Below, piece by piece: positions 1-7,829 of a DNA stretch of 64,000 bases. The notes beneath the pieces were generated by a model that saw only the letters and a program-made list of their open reading frames with translations, searched no databases and was not told the DNA's origin. Every line of letters begins with the position of its first letter. Within the stretch, counting starts at the first letter, position 1. Source of the stretch: AP-15 sp963737145 (GTDB lineage: Bacteria; Pseudomonadota; Alphaproteobacteria; ATCC43930; CGMCC-115725); NCBI GenBank assembly GCA_963737145.1, contig CAVTRO010000004.1:372001-436000 (forward strand), read 5' to 3'. The translations under genes were made by a program, and so were the position numbers.

Positions 1-306
1 CAGGAGATCGACCTCGCCCGATTGCAGCGCCGTAAAACGCTGCTGCGCGGTCAGCGGCACATACTTGACATTATCGGCGGCGCCGAAGATCGCCGCGGAC
101 AACGCCCTGCAGATATCGACATTGAAACCGGCCCAATGCCCCTGGCTGTCCGGCGCGGCAAAACCGGCAACGGCGGTCTGCACGCCGCAGCTGATCTGGC
201 CGGCCTGCTTGACCTTGTCGAGGGTCGCACCCGCCTGCGCCGCAACCCCGAAACCGAGCACGCAGGCAACCGAAGCGAACGCGCCCAACCAACCCCTGAT
301 CGTCAT
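1..306 (-). CDS. aapJ: Amino-acid ABC transporter periplasmic binding protein, AapJ/BztA type (partial, C-terminus beyond window)
   Basis: The frame is open from the ATG at 306 down to base 1, giving the first 102 residues. A signal peptide (about residues 1-22, ending in VAAQA) is followed by the start of the SBP_bac_3 fold. Recognisable family blocks are ISCGV, WAGFNVDICRA, FGAADNVKYVPL and RFTALQSGEVDLL, which match general L-amino-acid binding proteins such as AapJ and BztA. These proteins deliver polar and other amino acids to a QMP-type ABC permease; the rest of that operon should lie left of the window. The gene is transcribed away from pyrF's side with 119 bases between them. The family is clear; the exact substrate is inferred. 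Confidence 0.85.
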   Translation of the reverse strand, partial: MTIRGWLGAFASVACVLGFGVAAQAGATLDKVKQAGQISCGVQTAVAGFAAPDSQGHWAGFNVDICRALSAAIFGAADNVKYVPLTAQQRFTALQSGEVDLL

Positions 307-425
307 CCCAAACTCCCTGCCCGCCGTCGCGAGCCGATAACCCGCGGTTGGTAACAAAGCTAACATAGTCGCGCCCATGCGAGCAACGCGGCCCAGCCCA
401 GTGAGCCCGGCTCATTACCGGTCGA

Positions 426-1160
426 TTATGCCGCGCTTTTCATGTTCTCGATGATTGCCGTCGCGGCGCGGGCGGGGTCGTCGCTTCTGACGATCGGGCG
501 GCCGACGACGAGATAATCCGCACCTGCCGAGATCGCCTGCGCCGGGGTGCCGGGTCGCTTGTGATCATCGACGGACGAGCCGGCGAGCCGGACCCCGGGG
601 GTCGCGATCAGCAGCCGCTGCTCTCCCGCGAGATCGCGGATCCGGTTCGGATTGTCGTGCGGCGCCGCGATGATGCCGTCGCAACCGCACTCGGTCGCGC
701 GTTTGACCCGCAGCCGGATCAAATCCTCGACACTGCACAAATAGCCGAGTTCGCGCAGGCCGTCCTGATCGACCGAGGTCAGCACCGTGATCGCGAAGAT
801 CTTGAGGCGAGAATTTCCCTTGCCCTCGACCGCAGCCTTCATGATCTCCCCGTCACCATGAACGGTGACGAAAGTGACACCGCGTTCCGCGGCCCGCGCG
901 ACCCCTTGCCTCACGGTCTCCCCGATGTCGAACATCTTGGCATCGAGAAAAATGTGCTGGTTTTTTGCGAGCAAGTAATCAAGGAGGCCGTCGAAGCCGG
1001 CGGCGAATTGCAGCCACAGGCCGACCTTAAAGAAGGAAACCACGCCCTCCAGCTTGTCGATCAGCGCCCGAGCCTCGCTTATCGTCGGCACATCGAGCGC
1101 AACGATCAACCGGTCTTCAACCTTTTCGGGCACTTCTCGAGAGGTAGTCATCGCAGTCAT
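426..1160 (-). CDS. pyrF: Orotidine 5'-phosphate decarboxylase
   Basis: Converts OMP to UMP, the last step of de novo pyrimidine synthesis, in the cytoplasm. The 244-residue product has the family start (RLIVALDVP, residues 17-25), the catalytic DxKxxD block as FLDAKMFDIG (D73, K75, D78), a T-V-H-G-D strand, and a phosphate-binding end with ATPGVR and YLVVGRPI. I place the start at the ATG at 1160, which overlaps the stop of the upstream glycosylase gene as ATGA, so translation is probably coupled. An in-frame ATG at 1151 is a possible alternative. It is the last gene of a three-gene minus-strand operon with two alkylation-repair genes. Confidence 0.95.
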   Translation of the reverse strand: MTAMTTSREVPEKVEDRLIVALDVPTISEARALIDKLEGVVSFFKVGLWLQFAAGFDGLLDYLLAKNQHIFLDAKMFDIGETVRQGVARAAERGVTFVTVHGDGEIMKAAVEGKGNSRLKIFAITVLTSVDQDGLRELGYLCSVEDLIRLRVKRATECGCDGIIAAPHDNPNRIRDLAGEQRLLIATPGVRLAGSSVDDHKRPGTPAQAISAGADYLVVGRPIVRSDDPARAATAIIENMKSAA

Positions 1161-1804
1161 TGTGAGGTCCGCAGCGGCGATTGCTCGGCCAGGCGCCATA
1201 GATACCAGCTCGCCACCGTCCGATAGGGCTGCCACCGGACGCCGTAGGTTTCGACGTCCTTGCGCGCCGGCAGCTCACCCTGAGTGTAGGCGCGAGCAAA
1301 ACCCTTGCGGATGCCGTAATCGTCCGCCGGCAGCACATCCGGCCGGCCGAGCCGGAAGATCAGCAGCATCTCGACGGTCCACCGGCCGATCCCACGAACC
1401 GTGGTCAACCGCTCGATGATCGCCTCGTCCTCCATGAGGTGGATCTCGGCGAGAGTGGGGATCTCCCCGGTGGCGGTTTTAGCGGCGAGGTCGCGCAGCG
1501 AAAGGAGCTTGGAGCGCGACAGGCCGGCGCCGCGCAGTTCATCCTCGGATGCGGCGAGGACCTGTTCGGCCGTCGGGTCCGTGCCGGGAAACAGCGCGCA
1601 GAACCGTGCAAAAATCGTCGCTGCGGCCTTGCCGGTCAGCTGCTGATAGACGATTGCCCGCGCCAGCGCGGCAAAGATGCTGGACGCGGCCATCGGCTGC
1701 AGACCAAACGGGCCGACTGCGTCGATGATGCGCGCCAGAGTTTCGTCGCGAGCGCGCAGGTGCTCGACCGCTGTCGCCGGCTCGAAACCGAGCCCCTCAT
1801 TCAT
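1157..1804 (-). CDS. DNA-3-methyladenine glycosylase II family (AlkA-like HhH-GPD)
   Basis: Base-excision glycosylase predicted to remove alkylated purines. The 215-residue protein has the helix-hairpin-helix with Gly-rich loop VRGIGRWTVEM (residues 136-146) and the catalytic aspartate in LPADDYGIRKG (D162 by analogy with AlkA). The IVYQQLTGKAA helix near residue 51 is typical of the family. It lacks the N-terminal beta domain of E. coli AlkA, so it is the short bacterial form. The start at 1804 overlaps the stop of the upstream ogt gene (ATGA) and its own stop overlaps pyrF, so the three genes read as one coupled unit. Confidence 0.92.
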   Translation of the reverse strand: MNEGLGFEPATAVEHLRARDETLARIIDAVGPFGLQPMAASSIFAALARAIVYQQLTGKAAATIFARFCALFPGTDPTAEQVLAASEDELRGAGLSRSKLLSLRDLAAKTATGEIPTLAEIHLMEDEAIIERLTTVRGIGRWTVEMLLIFRLGRPDVLPADDYGIRKGFARAYTQGELPARKDVETYGVRWQPYRTVASWYLWRLAEQSPLRTSQ

Positions 1805-2316
1805 TCGCCGCGTTCGATCGCCAGCATGCGGCGTTTCGTCGCCGTGCCGCCATGGGCCAAAAAGCCGCCGATCTTGCCGCCGGCGGCCAGCACGCGGTGG
1901 CACGGCACCACGATCGGGAAGGGGTTGCGCCCGAGCGCCTGGCCGACGGCGCGCGCCGCGGCCGCGGCGCCGAGCCGCGCTGCGACCTCGCCATAGGCGA
2001 GCGTCTTTCCCGGCGGGATCATGCGCGCCACCTCGTACACGCGGCGATGGAACGGCGCCACGCCCTCCATGTCGAGCGCGATCGCCGAGAGGTCGCTCGG
2101 CTCGCCTTGCAGCAATGCGACGATGGCGTCGATCGCCTCCCGCACCTTTGGCGGGGGCCCCGCTTCCGCGGCGGCCGGAAACCGCCGCAGCATGCGCTCG
2201 CGCGCCTCAAACTCGCTCGCTTCGGGCAATTGCACGCCGACCAGCCCCCGATCACTCCAGGCGACGCCACACCGGCCGATCGCGGTGTCGAACAGCGTAA
2301 ATCCGTATGCCGTCAT
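1801..2316 (-). CDS. ogt: Methylated-DNA--[protein]-cysteine S-methyltransferase
   Basis: Suicide repair enzyme that moves the alkyl group from O6-alkylguanine to its own cysteine. The 171-residue protein carries the active-site motif IVVPCHRV (acceptor C139), preceded by the winged-helix DNA-binding segment TLAYGEVAARLG and the Arg/Asn finger region ARAVGQALGRNP. It ends with the GGFLAHGGTATKRRML block found in many alphaproteobacterial copies. I chose the ATG at 2316 (MTAYGF) over the one at 2349 because homologues begin close to this point. First gene of an overlapping operon with a glycosylase and pyrF, so two different alkylation-repair routes are made together. Confidence 0.93.
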   Translation of the reverse strand: MTAYGFTLFDTAIGRCGVAWSDRGLVGVQLPEASEFEARERMLRRFPAAAEAGPPPKVREAIDAIVALLQGEPSDLSAIALDMEGVAPFHRRVYEVARMIPPGKTLAYGEVAARLGAAAAARAVGQALGRNPFPIVVPCHRVLAAGGKIGGFLAHGGTATKRRMLAIERGE

Positions 2317-2402
2317 GCCGCCATCGTACCACTCGGCCCCGGTCGTCACACTCCCCTAATCCCACCTCCCGAAGACAAAGGGGAAGAGTGGGGGCAAGGA
2401 GG

Positions 2403-3311
2403 TCAGCGGTCGCGCAATTTGGGGTCGAGGGCGTCGCGCAGGGCGTCACCGAAAAGGCTGAAGCCGAAGACGGTCAGCGCGATTGCGAGGCCCGGGAAGA
2501 TCGCGATCCAGGGCGCCGTCGAGGCGTATTCCTCGGCGCCGCCCTGCAGCATCAGGCCCCAGGCCGGGACCGGCTCCTGGACGCCGAGGCCGAGATAGGA
2601 GAGCGAGGCCTCGGCGAGGATCGCCTGGCCGACAAAGGCGGTTAAGAGGATCAGGAACGGCGCCATTACATTGGGGACCATGTGGCGCAGGATGATCCGC
2701 GAATGACCAAAGCCGCAGGCGCGCGCGGCGTCGATATAGGGCACCTCGCGGATCGACAAGGCACTCGACCGCAACACGCGCGCGCAGCGCGGGATCAGCG
2801 GGATCGTGATCGCGACGATCACGTTGTGCACGCCGGTGCCAAAGATCGCGACGACGGCCAATGCCATGATGATCAGCGGGAAGGCCATCACGACGTCGAG
2901 GACCGACTGCAGGTAAAGGTCGATGCGGCCGCCGAAATAGGCGCTGCCGACACCGAGCACCATCCCGGCGATGCTGGCGACGATCGCGCACGAGAAACCG
3001 ACGATTAGCGCCGTGCGCGCGCCAAAGATGATGCGTGAGAGGAGATCCCGTCCGAACTGATCGGTGCCGAGCCAGTGCGCCCAGCTCGGCGGCTCGGTCA
3101 TCGCTGCAAAGTCGTTCGCGGTCGGGCTATAGGGCGCGATCCAGTCGGCGCAAAGGCCGGCGAGCGCCATGATGATCACGATCGCCATCCCGAAGGCGCC
3201 GAGCGGCTGACGCCGGCAGAAGACCCATGCTCTACGCAAAACCGAGCGGCGGATCTCCGGCCCATCGGCGATGGCAGGGATGGCGTGAGAGGTCGGGGCG
3301 GCGATCGTCAT
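2403..3311 (-). CDS. Dipeptide/oligopeptide ABC transporter permease, DppC/OppC family
   Basis: Inner-membrane permease of 302 residues. It begins with the OppC-type N-terminal segment (first TM about residues 38-58), followed by the periplasmic block HWLGTDQFGRDLLSR near residue 80, which is diagnostic of DppC/OppC. Then come four or five TM helices and the cytoplasmic EAA loop (YIDAARACGFGHSRIILRH) that contacts the ATPase. The upstream dppB-like gene stops 6 bases before this start. No ATPase genes follow: the next gene downstream is ogt, so the pump would need ATPases encoded elsewhere. The family is certain; substrate unknown. Confidence 0.92.
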   Translation of the reverse strand: MTIAAPTSHAIPAIADGPEIRRSVLRRAWVFCRRQPLGAFGMAIVIIMALAGLCADWIAPYSPTANDFAAMTEPPSWAHWLGTDQFGRDLLSRIIFGARTALIVGFSCAIVASIAGMVLGVGSAYFGGRIDLYLQSVLDVVMAFPLIIMALAVVAIFGTGVHNVIVAITIPLIPRCARVLRSSALSIREVPYIDAARACGFGHSRIILRHMVPNVMAPFLILLTAFVGQAILAEASLSYLGLGVQEPVPAWGLMLQGGAEEYASTAPWIAIFPGLAIALTVFGFSLFGDALRDALDPKLRDR

Positions 3312-3317
3312 TGCGGT

Positions 3318-4289
3318 TCACCGGTAGCGGATGCGCGGGTCGAGCCAGGCATAGGCCAGGTCGACGACGGTGTTGGTCAGCACGAAGACGGCAACGACCA
3401 GCATCACCAATGCCTGGGTCATCGTGTAATCCTGGTTCTGCACGGATTGCACGAAGAGCCGGCCGATGCCGTTGAGATTAAAAACTTGCTCGGTCACCAC
3501 GAGCCCGCCAATCAGAAACGCCGCCTCGATGCCGATCAGGGTCACGACCGGCAACAGTGCATTCTTCAACGCGTGCCGATTGATGATGATGTGCTCGACG
3601 AGGCCCTTGGCCCGCGCCGTGCGGATATAGTCCTCCCGCAACACTTCGAGCATCGCCGAGCGGGTCATGCGCATCGTTACCGCAGAGGTCCGGTAGCCGA
3701 CGGTCAGCGCGGGAAAGATCGCCATCGAGAGATTGCGCAGCGGGTCCTGCCAGATCGGAACATAGTCGATCGGCGGCATCCATGGCGACCCGAAGGCAGC
3801 CTGCGAGATGTTGAGGATCGCCAGGATGAACAGGATGCCGAGCCAGAACGACGGTGTCGCAAGACCGGCGATCGAGATCACGCGGATTACGAAATCGATC
3901 GGGCTGTTCTGCTTCAAGGCCGAGATCGTGCCGAGCGGGATCGCGATCAGGTTCGCGACGACCACCGCCAAAATGCAGATTTCGAGCGAGATCGGGAAGC
4001 GCGCGGCGATCTCGTACAGGACCGGCTTTCCCGACCACATCGAAATGCCGAAATCACCGCGGAAAAATCCCCAGACGAAATCCACGAACTGCAAAAACAT
4101 CGGGCGGTCGAGGCCGAGCTGAGCGTGACAGGCCTGGACCGCGCGTTCATCGAAGCTCCCGCCGCCCGAGCCGAGCCGCACCACGCAGATATCGCCGGGG
4201 ATGAGGCGCATCAGCACAAAGACCAGCGCCGCCGCTCCGGCCAAGGTCGGGACCACCAGCAGCAGCCGCTTTATAATGTACCGGTACAT
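3318..4289 (-). CDS. Dipeptide/oligopeptide ABC transporter permease, DppB/OppB family
   Basis: Inner-membrane permease of 323 residues starting MYRYIIKRLLLVVPTL, the typical DppB/OppB first helix. The LMRLIPGD block follows, then an extracytoplasmic loop with a G-L-D-R-P motif, then the EAA loop DYIRTARAKGLVEHIIINRHALKNALLP. The start at 4289 is preferred over the longer frame to 4382 because it begins exactly at the conserved first helix. It lies 23 bases downstream of a shortened substrate-binding-protein gene and just upstream of the partner permease. The two permeases look intact. Confidence 0.92.
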   Translation of the reverse strand: MYRYIIKRLLLVVPTLAGAAALVFVLMRLIPGDICVVRLGSGGGSFDERAVQACHAQLGLDRPMFLQFVDFVWGFFRGDFGISMWSGKPVLYEIAARFPISLEICILAVVVANLIAIPLGTISALKQNSPIDFVIRVISIAGLATPSFWLGILFILAILNISQAAFGSPWMPPIDYVPIWQDPLRNLSMAIFPALTVGYRTSAVTMRMTRSAMLEVLREDYIRTARAKGLVEHIIINRHALKNALLPVVTLIGIEAAFLIGGLVVTEQVFNLNGIGRLFVQSVQNQDYTMTQALVMLVVAVFVLTNTVVDLAYAWLDPRIRYR

Positions 4290-4312
4290 CGCCTCCCTTC
4301 CCGCCGCGCCTC

Positions 4313-4633
4313 CTATTTGTCGAGCAAGTCGGCCGCCAAGTCCTGATTCAGGTAATCGGTTTCGTGCAGCAGCTGGTCGCACACAAAGTCGCTGGTCGAG
4401 GACGGGGTGTTCGGATCGACCCGTATCAGCATGCTGTAGAATGGCGCTGCCGAATGCACCGTCGCATAGGTGGTCTCGCGGTGGCCGTCGAGGCTCGGAG
4501 GGGCATCGGCCGGGATCATATAGGTCAAGCTGCCGCCTGTTTTCGGCGTTTCCGCCAAGGTCGCCGGCGCCGCAGCGGCGAAGGCCATGGCCATTTTACC
4601 CGGGGAGCCTATCGACGCTACTGTCGCGCTCAC
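4313..4633 (-). pseudogene. Peptide ABC transporter substrate-binding protein (SBP_bac_5), internally deleted remnant
   Basis: A 106-codon frame. Residues about 30-87 match the N-terminus of SBP_bac_5 proteins (GGSLTYMIPADAPPSLDGHR, then APFYSMLIRVDP and FVCD). The last 15 residues (YLNQDLAADLLDK) resemble the extreme C-terminus of the same family. Intact members have roughly 500 residues, so about 400 appear to be missing between, with the frame kept. The first start is a GTG at 4633 overlapping the aldo-keto reductase stop; an ATG at 4594 would begin at a more normal signal peptide. It precedes two permease genes, where an intact binding protein is expected. The family assignment of the N-terminal part is firm; that of the tail is by memory of homologues. 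Confidence 0.75.
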
Positions 4634-5625
4634 CGAGGCTCGCCGGCAAAACTGTTCTGCAGCGCGGTGATGCGCTCGATCGCCTCGCGCGGGAGCGGCC
4701 CCTTGTTGGCCGCAACGGCGGCGTGTTCCAGGTGTTCAAGGGTCGAGATGCCGACCAGCGCCGTCGAAACCGCCTCGTGGGAGATAACGAAGCGTATCGC
4801 CAGCTCGATCAGACTGTTCGCAAAACCCTCGCGAACCAGCGGCTCGAGCCGCCGCGCGCGTTCGACGTCGATCCGATACGAGGAGCCCGAGCCGATCGGC
4901 TCGACACTGGGGGAGCCGAGCGGATGGCGCTCCTCGGTCCCGCTCAAGGCGCCGGCGGCGAGCACGCGGATCGCGATGACGCCCATGTCGGCGGCCCTCG
5001 TGTGCGCCAGCAGATTGCCGAAATCATGCGCCGGGTAGCCCGGCGCGACGTTGGTTCCGGCGCTCGGGTTGAGCAGATTGTAGCTGACTTGCGCGGTGTC
5101 CAAGACGCGGGCGTCGACCACCCGGTGGAGCGCGTGGGTATCGCCGACCGCGGTGATTCCATAGAAGCGCGCCTTGCCTTGCTCACGCAAGCGCTCGAAT
5201 GCAGGCACGACTTCGCCGAGGACAATCTCGGGTGTCAGATCGCCGTCGCGGCCTTCCGCGGTAATGTGGTTGTGCAGTTGGAACAGATCGAGTTGATCGA
5301 GCTGGAGCCGCTGGAGGCTCGCCTCCAGCGATGCCGTCACCGCCACTGCGATGCGGTTGCGCTCGCCGGCCGGAATTCGCACCTTGGTGCCGACCCTGAT
5401 ATCGGGTCTGAGGCTCTTCATGACGCGTCCGAGACTGCGCTCGGATTCGCCGTTCCCGTACATCGCCGCGGTATCGAAATAGTTGATGCCGAGCTCGATC
5501 GCCCGCGCCACCGCGCGCTCCTGATCGGCCGGGCTGCCGCGTACCATCAAGCCGCCGACCGCCCCGCACCCGAACCCGAGCACCGACACCTCGAGCCCGG
5601 TCCGGCCGAGCGTGCGTTTTTCCAT
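4630..5625 (-). CDS. Aldo/keto reductase family protein
   Basis: NAD(P)H-dependent oxidoreductase of 331 residues with the TIM-barrel AKR fold. The start MEKRTLGRTGLEVSVLGFG is typical. The catalytic tetrad region is visible: D and Y in NYFDTAAMYGNGESE (residues about 50-64), K in VGTKVRI, H in QLHNH. The cofactor end has VGISTLEHLEHA. The ATG at 5625 has a strong GGAGG seven bases upstream; the longer upstream frame has no family similarity. Its stop overlaps the start of the binding-protein remnant (GTGA), so it probably leads the operon with the peptide-permease genes. Substrate unknown. Confidence 0.9.
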   Translation of the reverse strand: MEKRTLGRTGLEVSVLGFGCGAVGGLMVRGSPADQERAVARAIELGINYFDTAAMYGNGESERSLGRVMKSLRPDIRVGTKVRIPAGERNRIAVAVTASLEASLQRLQLDQLDLFQLHNHITAEGRDGDLTPEIVLGEVVPAFERLREQGKARFYGITAVGDTHALHRVVDARVLDTAQVSYNLLNPSAGTNVAPGYPAHDFGNLLAHTRAADMGVIAIRVLAAGALSGTEERHPLGSPSVEPIGSGSSYRIDVERARRLEPLVREGFANSLIELAIRFVISHEAVSTALVGISTLEHLEHAAVAANKGPLPREAIERITALQNSFAGEPR

Positions 5626-5704
5626 CGTTTCCTCCGTTCTCTCTGGCCTCCGATCAAAGCCTTCGCGACCGGGGCTGTCAATCGCGCGGGGGCAGCACGC
5701 CGCT

Positions 5705-6451
5705 TTAGTAAGTCGCTCGACCGCCGGAGATGTCGAAGACGCCGCCGGTCGAGAACGAGCATTCTGCCGAAGCGAGCCAGGCGACGAGCGCGGCGATCTC
5801 TTCGACAAGCACAAACCGGCCCATCGGGATCTTCGAGAGCATGTAGTCAATCTGAGCTTCGGTCATCTGGGCAAAAATGTCGGTTCGGGCGGCGGCCGGG
5901 GTCACGCAGTTGACGCGGATGCCGGTGCCGGCGAGCTCCTTGCCGAGCGACTTCGTCAACCCGATCACACCGGCCTTCGCCGCGGAATAGGCCGACGCGT
6001 TCGGGTTGCCTTCCTTGCCGGCGATTGAAGCGATGTTGACGATCCGCCCGTAATCACGCCGTTGCATCAGCGGTAAGACAGCGCGGCAGCAGTTGAACAC
6101 GCCGATCAAATCGATTTCGACGACCCGCCGCCATTCCTCGGGCGGATACTCGGCGAGCGGCAGGTTCGGTCCGGAAATCCCGGCATTGTTGATCAGGATG
6201 TCCGGCGGCCCGAGGCGGGCCTCGGTCGCCTCGACGGCCCGGGCGATGCCGGCAGGGTCGGTCACGTTGACGATGTCACAGGTCGCGTTAGCGACGGCGC
6301 GCGCAGCGGCCGCCGCGGCCGCGCCGTCGACATCCCATATGGCCACCTTTGCACCGGAAGCGGAGAACCGCTCGGCAATAGCGCGGCCGATGCCGCGCGC
6401 CGCACCGGTGACAACAGCGATCCGCCCGTCGAGATCGATCCGGTTCATCAC
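5705..6451 (-). CDS. Short-chain dehydrogenase/reductase (SDR, FabG-like)
   Basis: Classical SDR of about 248 residues. Visible motifs are the Rossmann GAARGIGRAIAE loop (residues 16-27), the NNAGIS motif, and the catalytic S-Y-K set (S in NIASIAG, YSAAKAG), with NCVTPAAARTDI after the active site. Unusually for FabG the PG motif reads TPAAA. It ends with GGVFDISGGRATY. Two adjacent ATGs (6451 and 6448) are possible starts. It lies 79 bases upstream of the aldo-keto reductase on the same strand, and both may act on the same carbonyl substrate; that is inference. SDR family sure, substrate unknown. Confidence 0.92.
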   Translation of the reverse strand: MMNRIDLDGRIAVVTGAARGIGRAIAERFSASGAKVAIWDVDGAAAAAAARAVANATCDIVNVTDPAGIARAVEATEARLGPPDILINNAGISGPNLPLAEYPPEEWRRVVEIDLIGVFNCCRAVLPLMQRRDYGRIVNIASIAGKEGNPNASAYSAAKAGVIGLTKSLGKELAGTGIRVNCVTPAAARTDIFAQMTEAQIDYMLSKIPMGRFVLVEEIAALVAWLASAECSFSTGGVFDISGGRATY

Positions 6452-6499
6452 TTCTTCCCTTTCTCTCTATCCTCTGGGAACCCGGGCGCCGATCCCGTG

Positions 6500-7318
6500 T
6501 TAGACACGACATCGGCCCGGAGGTTCGGATGAAAGATCTGGAGAACCACCTGTCAGCGCTGGGCTATCAGCGGGTCCGGCAGGGCCCGGAATGCTGGCAA
6601 GTTTCGCGGGCCGGGGCAGCGGCCCCAAATCCGCGCAGTTACGCTCCGCCTCAGCGAAGGGATCCGGTTCTGCGGTTCTGGCTGCGGCGGCTCGGCCGGA
6701 TCGATGCGTCCCCGCTCTACCGGATAAGGCGGGCCATCTAGGATCGAAGAAGCCGCGCCGCTGCAATTCATCCAGCACCGCGGCGAAATGGGAGTGGGCC
6801 GAGCGCTGGAGCCCCTCAAGCCAGTTCTGATCGAGGAAGGAGGCGAGCGCAGGCTGGCCGAGTTCCGCCTCCCAGATGATCCCGAGCAATGAGGCTGCCG
6901 CCTCATCCGCCTCGCGCGCCAGCGGCGAGAGGACCGCGGCGCGCGCGGCTGCATCACGCTCGCGGGTATCCGGGCCGGGCCCCAGCCCAAAATCGACCAG
7001 CCGCCGGCGCTCCGATGGGGCCAGCACGAAATGAGCGGCCTCGTGTAGGATGACGTAGGCCTCGGTCGCGCCGTTGAGCGCCCGGCCGTCCCAATTGAAC
7101 GCGCACTCGACTCCTTCCGCATGGATCGCCATGCCCAGGGTGCGAGCCAGCGCAAGGGCTGCCTGCCGATCCCGCTCGGCCGCCGCCCCCGCGGCGCGAT
7201 CCGCCGAGGTCGCGCGGATCCGTTGAAACACCTCGCGTGAGAACGCGTCATCCAGCTTGGCCGTGAAGCGGTCGAGAACCTCGCCGAGTTTCTCTCGGAG
7301 AATGGCGGTCAAGATCAT
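6500..7318 (-). CDS. HExxH-containing protein resembling elongation factor P hydroxylase (EpmC/YfcM)
   Basis: A 272-residue protein whose centre reads VILHEAAHFVLAPSERRRL followed by VDFGLGPGPDTR. The order HExxH, RR-x-LVDFG, P-D-x-R is the same as in EpmC (YfcM), the enzyme that hydroxylates the modified lysine of EF-P in gammaproteobacteria. The N-terminal part (residues 1-90) is helical and the C-terminal 70 residues are Pro/Ala-rich and probably disordered. The start is uncertain: ATG 7318 or a GTG at 7372. No epmA/epmB or efp gene is visible nearby. The metal motif is seen directly; the hydroxylase link is inference from motif order, and a generic metallohydrolase is possible. Confidence 0.6.
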   Translation of the reverse strand: MILTAILREKLGEVLDRFTAKLDDAFSREVFQRIRATSADRAAGAAAERDRQAALALARTLGMAIHAEGVECAFNWDGRALNGATEAYVILHEAAHFVLAPSERRRLVDFGLGPGPDTRERDAAARAAVLSPLAREADEAAASLLGIIWEAELGQPALASFLDQNWLEGLQRSAHSHFAAVLDELQRRGFFDPRWPALSGRAGTHRSGRAAAARTAEPDPFAEAERNCADLGPLPRPAKLASIPGPAGPADSPALTGGSPDLSSEPPGRCRV

Positions 7319-7475
7319 CAGCGCTATGTGGGAAATGGCGCCGCCCGTGCCGAGAGGCGATTTCGCGCGCACTCGGATGAGATTCAGAACTCCGGACGGC
7401 GCCGGGCGTTCTCCCGCTAGTGAACACCGGCTGAGGACCGCGGCTTTTCGGTCCGGTCAGAGAGGCGAGCGACAG

Positions 7476-7829
7476 ATGAGGGTGGGGATTATCGGCTCGG
7501 GCGCCGTCGGCTCGGCATGTCTGACGGCGCTTGTCGGGCGGCGGTGTGCGCGCGAAATCGTCGTTGTGAACCGCGGCCGGAAGAAGGCGCGGGGGTTGGT
7601 CACGGACGTCCAATACGGCGCCGTTCTCTCTGCGGCTGTCGCGTTGCGGGACGGCGATTACGCCGACCTGGAGGGCGCCTCGCTGGTACCGAGCATCGTC
7701 GGCCGGGATGGTGTGGCACGGATACTTGAGCCGGAGCTTTCCGAGGACAAGCGCCGAGGGTTGCAACACAGCGCCGATACCTGGAGAGCCGCTTCTGCTC
7801 GAATAAAGCGTGAGTGCCATCAGGCATGA
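7476..7829 (+). pseudogene. L-lactate dehydrogenase, internally deleted remnant
   Basis: A 117-codon frame with a good Shine-Dalgarno (AGAGGCGAG) before the ATG. Residues 1-70 are the N-terminus of the LDH/MDH Rossmann domain (MRVGIIGSGAVGSA, then REIVVVNRG and YADLEGASLV). From residue 71 it jumps to the family's C-terminus (PSIVGRDGVARILEPELSE and a final helix). About 190 residues, including the substrate loop and catalytic His, are missing, yet the frame is preserved. Its stop overlaps the mntH start as ATGA, so even if the product is inactive its translation may feed ribosomes to mntH. It cannot be a working dehydrogenase. Confidence 0.85.

Noticed and set aside
3075..4346. 423-codon ORF on the plus strand
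   Set aside because: Antisense to the DppB/DppC permease genes, very rich in His/Arg/Asp, no family character; a high-GC shadow.
4201..5913. 570-codon ORF on the plus strand
   Set aside because: Antisense to the aldo-keto reductase and SDR genes, which have clear catalytic motifs; no motif of its own.
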